A DNA stretch of 34,262 nt, from assembly GCF_014649115.1 (NCBI RefSeq), contig NZ_BMSK01000038.1, forward strand, positions 1 to 34,262, written 5' to 3'. The stretch is from Streptomyces eurythermus (GTDB lineage: Bacteria; Actinomycetota; Actinomycetes; Streptomycetales; Streptomycetaceae). Both the position numbers and the translations under genes were made by a program. Below the pieces are notes generated by a model that was not told the DNA's origin, did no database searches, and saw only the letters and a program-made list of their open reading frames with translations. This document shows positions 30,733 to 34,262 of the stretch, piece by piece (positions within the stretch are counted from its first letter, which is position 1; every line of letters begins with the position of its first letter).

Positions 30733-32652
30733 TCAGGCGCCTACGGGCATCGGCCGGGCGGTCCGGGCGGCCAGCGCGCGCCGCACCGTGCGCGCGCGCT
30801 CGGCCGCCGGGTCGAGAAGCACCGCCAGTTCCCGGGCGTAGTCGCGGACCAGGGCGTCGTAGCCGTAGTGCAGCCGGCCGTCCGGGGTGAGGTCGATGCG
30901 GAGCAGCTGGCGGTGGACGATCTCGTCCAGCAGTTCCCCGGCCTCGTCCTCGGAGAGATCGAGTGCCGCGGCCGCCACCCCGGCCGGGAAGGAGCCCGTG
31001 CGCACCAGGCTGAGCAGCCGGAACGCCCGGCGGGCGGCTTCCCCGAGTTCCTGGTAGCCGATGCCGAGGCTGTCGCGTACGGACAGGTCGCCGGCCGTCA
31101 GTTCGTCCAGCCGGCGGGCGGAGTCGAGCCGCAGGGCCAGTTGCGCCAGCCGCCAGTGCGGCCGGGCGAGCAGCTTCGCCCCGACGATCCGGACGGCCAG
31201 TGGCAGACCGTCGCAGCGCTCCACCAGCGTGGCGACGGCCTCGGGTTCGGCGCGCACCCGCTCCGGGCCGGCGATCCGGGTCAGTATCTCGACCGACTCG
31301 CCCGCCGTCAGCTTCCCCACCCGCAGGTGCCGGGCGCCGTCCAGGGCCGCCAGCGGGGCGATGCTCGTCACCAGGGCGGCACTCCGGGACGACGGCGGCA
31401 GCAGGGGCCGTACCTGGGCCTCGCTCTCGGCACCGTCGAGGACCACCAGCACCCGCTTGCCCGCCAGCAGGCTCCGGTAGAGCGCCACTCGCTCCGGCAG
31501 GCCACGCGGTATGCCGTCGTGCTCCACTCCGAGCAGCCGCAGAAGGGTCCGCAGCACGTCCGACGGGGAACGCCGCTGACTGCCGTCGCGCAGCTCCGCG
31601 AAGAGCTGCCCGTCGGGGAAACGGCCGGCCGCCGCGTGGCCGACCCGCACCGCCAGGGTGGTCTTCCCCGTGCCCACCGCGCCGTGCAGTGCCACCACGG
31701 CCGGGCCCGGCCCGCCGGCGGGCGTGTCCGTCTCCGCGCCGAGCAGCAGGCGCAGCGTCTCCGCCTCGAGCGCGGGCCGGGCGAACGCGGAGACCGCCGG
31801 GGGCAGGGTGAAGGGCGCCGCCGGGGGCTCGGGCGCGGCCGGCTCCTCGCGCGGCGCGGGCACCGGCAGGTCCCCGGCGAGGATGCGCTGATGGAGCCGG
31901 CGCAGCTCCTCGCCGGGGTCCACCCCCAGCTCGTCCCTGAGCACCCTGCGGGCCTGCTGGTACGCGGTCAGCGCGTCGGCCTGCCGTCCGGCGCCGTACA
32001 GCGCCCGCATGCGGCGGCTCCACAGCGTCTCGCGGAACGGGTGCTCGGCCGCCAGCGCCCGCAGCCTGGGCAGCACCGCGCTGTGCCGGCCGAGGGCCAT
32101 CTCGGCGTCGGCCCACCGCTCCACGGTGTGCAGCAGCCGCTCGGTCAGCTCCGCCCGGTCACCGTGCCGGAAGCAGTCGTGCGGGAGATCGGCCAGCGGC
32201 TCACCGGAGGCCAGGTCGAGCGCGGCCCGCAGCAGCCGCGCCCGCCGCGCGTCGTCCTGGGTGCGGTCCGCCTCCTCCACCAGCGAGGTGAACCGGGTCA
32301 GGTCCAGCCGGTCCGGGCGGACCTCGATCCGGTAGCCCAGCGGGTGGCTGAGGAGCGTCTCGTGCCCCAGCCTCTTGCGCAGCCGGGCGACATAGCCCTG
32401 GAGGGTCTTGCGGGCGGTGAGCGGAGGGGCGTCGTCCCACAGGTGTGTGATCAGCTCGTCGACGGTCACCAGCTGGTTGGCACGCAGCAGCAGGGCGGCC
32501 AGGACGATGCGGTGTTTGGTCTGCGGGATGGCGACCGGGCAGCCGTCACGGGTGACCGTCAGAGGTCCGAAGAGACGGAAGCGAAGCCCTTCGGAAGCCT
32601 CGTCCGGGCCGTGGGGACGCCTCCCCGCGGCCGGGTCCTCGGGTGCGCGCAC
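30733..32652 (-). CDS. SARP-family activator with NB-ARC ATPase domain (AfsR-like)
   Basis: A 639-residue regulator. Residues 23-110 are the OmpR-type winged helix of SARPs (FRLFGPLTVTRDG, ANQLVTVDELITHLWDD, TLQGYVARLRKRL). Residues about 115-262 are the bacterial transcriptional activation domain ending VLRDELGVDPGEELRRLHQRIL. An NB-ARC/AAA domain follows, with P-loop GAVGTGKTT at 324-332, a Walker-B-like VLVVLDGAESEAQV and CDGLPLAVRIVG. There are no C-terminal TPR repeats, so it is shorter than AfsR itself. The GTG at 32652 is preceded by GAGGAAGGGGA. Such proteins switch on clusters through direct repeats near promoters; this one sits within the operon it probably activates. Confidence 0.88.
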   Translation of the reverse strand: MRAPEDPAAGRRPHGPDEASEGLRFRLFGPLTVTRDGCPVAIPQTKHRIVLAALLLRANQLVTVDELITHLWDDAPPLTARKTLQGYVARLRKRLGHETLLSHPLGYRIEVRPDRLDLTRFTSLVEEADRTQDDARRARLLRAALDLASGEPLADLPHDCFRHGDRAELTERLLHTVERWADAEMALGRHSAVLPRLRALAAEHPFRETLWSRRMRALYGAGRQADALTAYQQARRVLRDELGVDPGEELRRLHQRILAGDLPVPAPREEPAAPEPPAAPFTLPPAVSAFARPALEAETLRLLLGAETDTPAGGPGPAVVALHGAVGTGKTTLAVRVGHAAAGRFPDGQLFAELRDGSQRRSPSDVLRTLLRLLGVEHDGIPRGLPERVALYRSLLAGKRVLVVLDGAESEAQVRPLLPPSSRSAALVTSIAPLAALDGARHLRVGKLTAGESVEILTRIAGPERVRAEPEAVATLVERCDGLPLAVRIVGAKLLARPHWRLAQLALRLDSARRLDELTAGDLSVRDSLGIGYQELGEAARRAFRLLSLVRTGSFPAGVAAAALDLSEDEAGELLDEIVHRQLLRIDLTPDGRLHYGYDALVRDYARELAVLLDPAAERARTVRRALAARTARPMPVGA

Positions 32653-32666
32653 GTCAATCCCCTTCC

Positions 32667-32960
32667 TCAGGCGGGACGGGCCAGGTCCAGCACCCCGTGG
32701 GCGACGAGCTGGGTGAACAGTTCGCACACGTCCTGGGTGGCGGCTTCCTCGTCGATGGCGTACTCGGCGGCGAGCAGCCGGCCGAGCTCGGCGACCGTGC
32801 GCACGCCGTCGATGTGGCGCCAGACGAAGACAGCCGTCTCGCTGAGCTCGACGACGTGTTCGTAGCCCGCGGCGAGCACGGTCCCGCGGTGCCTGCGGAT
32901 CCGGACGTTCAGGGGGAGCGACGCCACCGAGGCGGCGGTCACCGGCGAGGCGGCGGCCAT
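32667..32960 (-). CDS. Standalone PqqD-like (RRE) protein
   Basis: A 97-residue protein with the PqqD pattern: a beta-hairpin start (LNVRIRRHRGTVLAAGYEHVVELSETAVFVWRHIDGVRTVAELG, split over strands and helix) and a helical end TQDVCELFTQLVAHGVLDL. PqqD-like proteins bind leader peptides and present them to modifying enzymes. This is the second such module in the window, after the one fused to the AsnB homolog, and there is only one candidate precursor peptide (14457). Its ATG overlaps the nucleotidyltransferase stop by 1 nt, and it precedes the SARP by 14 nt. Some PqqD-like proteins occur outside RiPP pathways, so the partner is uncertain. Confidence 0.82.
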   Translation of the reverse strand: MAAASPVTAASVASLPLNVRIRRHRGTVLAAGYEHVVELSETAVFVWRHIDGVRTVAELGRLLAAEYAIDEEAATQDVCELFTQLVAHGVLDLARPA

Positions 32961-33742
32961 CAGAGCTCCACCTCCAGGGAGATCTGCCGGCAGAGCGAGA
33001 TGATCTCCCGTACGTACGCGCCGGGGTCTTCCGGGTCGTACGTGCGCATGGTCTCGAGCGCCCAGTACCGGTCGTAGGGGAGGATCGCCGACTCGACCAG
33101 CCGCATGCGCCTCGCCCGCCACTTCGGCCACAGGCTGCCGAACTGGCCGAGGCTCGCCTGGAGTCCGTCCACGGCGTGGTGGAAGGCGAGCCGGGCCGCG
33201 AGCACGGCGCTGTCGGCGTCGCCCGCCGCCAGCTGGCCCGCCGCGTCCTCCACGGAGCCGTCCGCGTTGCGCAGGCACCGGGCGACCAGCACGGACCGGT
33301 GCGCACCGGCGTCGAGGCGGGCCCGGGTGCGCGCCAGCCAGGCGCCGTCGTCCGCGGCCGCCGCGTAGGGAAGCCGCTCCAGCAGGGCCACCTCGTGGTG
33401 GCTGAGCGTGCGCCACGCGCCCCGGTCGTCCGCGAACTGCTCCTCGGAGATCTTCTCCAGGACCTGTTCCAGCTGACCGGTCGTCCAGTACTCGACGTCC
33501 CAGCGGCGCCCGTCGACATACGTTTCCTCGTACGGCAGCGTGGCGGGTTCCAGAGCGACGTGCTCGGCTTCCCCGATGCTGCTCGTCCATGGTTCCGCGG
33601 CCACCACGTGGACGTCGACGTCACTTGTCTCATTGCCCCAGCCGCGCACCACGGAGCCACTGACGAACACCGTTTCATAGGCGTCCGGAAGCAGTCCCCG
33701 GGATTTCAGTTCGGGAATGACGGACGACAACTCAACTGACAT
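32960..33742 (-). CDS. Nucleotidyltransferase domain protein
   Basis: A 260-residue protein with the polymerase-beta-type motif GSVVRGWGNETSDVDVHV near residue 30: Gly29-Ser30 followed by Asp41 and Asp43 as metal ligands. The rest is helical and resembles antibiotic/small-molecule nucleotidyltransferases and minimal NTases with a helical C-terminal domain. It may add a nucleotide to the product, its phosphonate or a peptide, either as an activation step or for self-resistance. It is the first gene of the minus-strand operon, with GGAG 7 nt before ATG 33742; a longer in-frame start at 33874 lacks a ribosome binding site. Nucleotidyltransferases also accompany some lasso-peptide gene sets. Confidence 0.82.
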   Translation of the reverse strand: MSVELSSVIPELKSRGLLPDAYETVFVSGSVVRGWGNETSDVDVHVVAAEPWTSSIGEAEHVALEPATLPYEETYVDGRRWDVEYWTTGQLEQVLEKISEEQFADDRGAWRTLSHHEVALLERLPYAAAADDGAWLARTRARLDAGAHRSVLVARCLRNADGSVEDAAGQLAAGDADSAVLAARLAFHHAVDGLQASLGQFGSLWPKWRARRMRLVESAILPYDRYWALETMRTYDPEDPGAYVREIISLCRQISLEVEL

Positions 33743-34016
33743 GTGAATGCTCCACTGAAAATGCGAGACACCGGACTGCCGCACGCGGTCTCGACGAGAG
33801 GGAGACGAAAGGCGCGGGGAATTCTGGATGGGCCTCGGGACGCCGAAGAGGAAAGAGATCGACTCCGGGCTCATGTAACGCCAGCCGTGCGCGGCGTGTC
33901 AACAAGTCCCCGGCCGCGCCGGCGGCCGGGGCCATGGGTGTGGGTTTGGCTCTGTGGGCGGTGCGGGGCCGGTGTGCAGGGTGGGGGTGTCCATGTTGGT
34001 GAGTTGGGAGGTTCTT
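33743..34016. promoter_or_regulatory. 274-nt divergent promoter region
   Basis: This gap separates the minus-strand operon (nucleotidyltransferase to MFS exporter) from the right-hand oxidase gene. It must contain promoters in both directions. Visible structure: a CGAGAC/GTCTCG inverted pair (33764-33769 and 33788-33793) in the 5' leader of the minus operon, and a hairpin at 33908-33931. I could not assign -10/-35 boxes or SARP-type direct repeats with confidence. Confidence 0.55.
33908..33931. terminator. Perfect hairpin in the divergent region
   Basis: CCCCGGCCG (33908-33916) and CGGCCGGGG (33923-33931) form a 9-bp perfect stem with a 6-nt loop. It lies between divergent genes, so it may act as insulator, attenuator of the right-hand transcript or protein-binding site; no U-tract follows. 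Confidence 0.4.
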
Positions 34017-34262
34017 GTGTCGGGAGCCGTGTTGGACCGGGAGCGACTGGAGTCGCTGGCGGCCGAGCTGATGGAGCGCCAGTTCGCCCGCGTGCCGCGG
34101 ATGCGCGAACTGCACGCCGGCGAATGGATCGAGCGCGACTACTACGTACGCCACGTGATCGAGACGGTGCTGCGCATCCGCCTCAACAACGAGGTCGACA
34201 CCTACGCCCTGTTCAAGGTCGGGTCACGGGACGACGCGCTCGCCGCGCACCTGGCCCAGTAC
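34017..34262 (+). CDS. Probable heme-oxygenase-like diiron oxidase, N-terminal part (cut by window end)
   Basis: 82 codons are visible and the frame runs off the right edge. The sequence (LAAELMERQFARVPRM, then WIERDYYVRHVIETVLRIRLNNEVDTYALFKVG) is helical. It resembles the first helices of iron-containing redox enzymes of the heme-oxygenase-like diiron type, where an early Glu belongs to the metal site. The GTG at 34017 has GGGAGG 5 nt upstream; an in-frame ATG at 33993 would add eight residues. Together with the fragment at the left edge it gives two oxidases of the same probable family flanking the cluster. The call is tentative because the metal-binding core lies beyond the window. Confidence 0.45.
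   Translation, partial: MSGAVLDRERLESLAAELMERQFARVPRMRELHAGEWIERDYYVRHVIETVLRIRLNNEVDTYALFKVGSRDDALAAHLAQY

Noticed and set aside
1..34262. tRNA genes, CRISPR arrays, insertion sequences, attachment sites
   Set aside because: No cloverleaf, regularly spaced repeats, transposase frames or terminal inverted repeats were recognised on reading; a systematic search was not possible.

Overview
The window is high-GC actinobacterial DNA, almost certainly Streptomyces. Genes are packed with 1-23 nt overlaps, GTG and TTG starts are common, and there are a SARP and other actinomycete regulators. Nearly all of it reads as one biosynthetic region for a phosphonate natural product that probably carries an N-N (hydrazide) unit. 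The assignment comes from reading motifs and gene order; no database search was run.

Region 1 (1-8160, + strand) is a tightly coupled seven-gene operon. It holds the C-terminal end of a probable heme-oxygenase-like diiron oxidase, two ATP-grasp ligases, an N-acetylglutamate-synthase-like GNAT fused to a [2Fe-2S] ferredoxin domain, a peptide-binding protein without signal peptide, an S9 peptidase, and an acetylglutamate kinase (argB-like). A LuxR-type regulator (8141-9160, -) converges on it. A 423-nt divergent regulatory region follows.

Region 2 (9584-12831, +) is a four-gene operon closed by a strong hairpin: a YqcI/YcgG-family heme N-hydroxylase (the family of the argolaphos arginine N-hydroxylase AglA), an SDR, an amidinotransferase and a MOSC protein. 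A MocR/GntR-aminotransferase regulator (12920-14368) comes next.

Region 3 (14457-22366, +) is the core. It starts with a 22-codon gene that has an unusually strong ribosome binding site and ends in Val-Arg, followed by a perfect 32-nt palindrome. Then come an asparagine-synthetase homolog with a C-terminal PqqD/RRE-like domain, an O-methyltransferase, PEP mutase, phosphonopyruvate decarboxylase, a metallophosphoesterase, a third ATP-grasp protein and a 2-oxoglutarate dioxygenase. The set and order AsnB-MTase-PepM-Ppd-...-dioxygenase resemble the fosfazinomycin (fzm) cluster.

Region 4 (22415-33742, - strand) holds an MFS exporter, a dTMP-kinase-like protein and a five-gene hydrazine cassette (glutamine-synthetase-like, amidase, unknown, GNAT, adenylosuccinate-lyase-like; compare FzmN, O, P, Q, R). 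Upstream of these are a SARP/NB-ARC activator, a standalone PqqD-like protein and a nucleotidyltransferase. At the right edge the start of a second probable diiron oxidase runs off the window.

Working model (inference): phosphonoacetaldehyde made by PepM/Ppd is converted by the dioxygenase and methyltransferase to a methyl phosphonoacetate-type unit. The cassette delivers hydrazine as glutamylhydrazine. The AsnB homolog then installs hydrazine on a C-terminal carboxylate. The most interesting possibility is that this carboxylate is the C-terminal Arg of the 22-residue ribosomal peptide, held by the fused RRE domain. That would make the Val-Arg hydrazide of a fosfazinomycin-like product RiPP-derived. 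No homologs of the fzm nitrite-forming pair (FzmM/FzmL), the hydrazide N-methyltransferase (FzmH) or the Val-tRNA ligase (FzmI) are seen in this window, so the system is not a plain copy of fzm.
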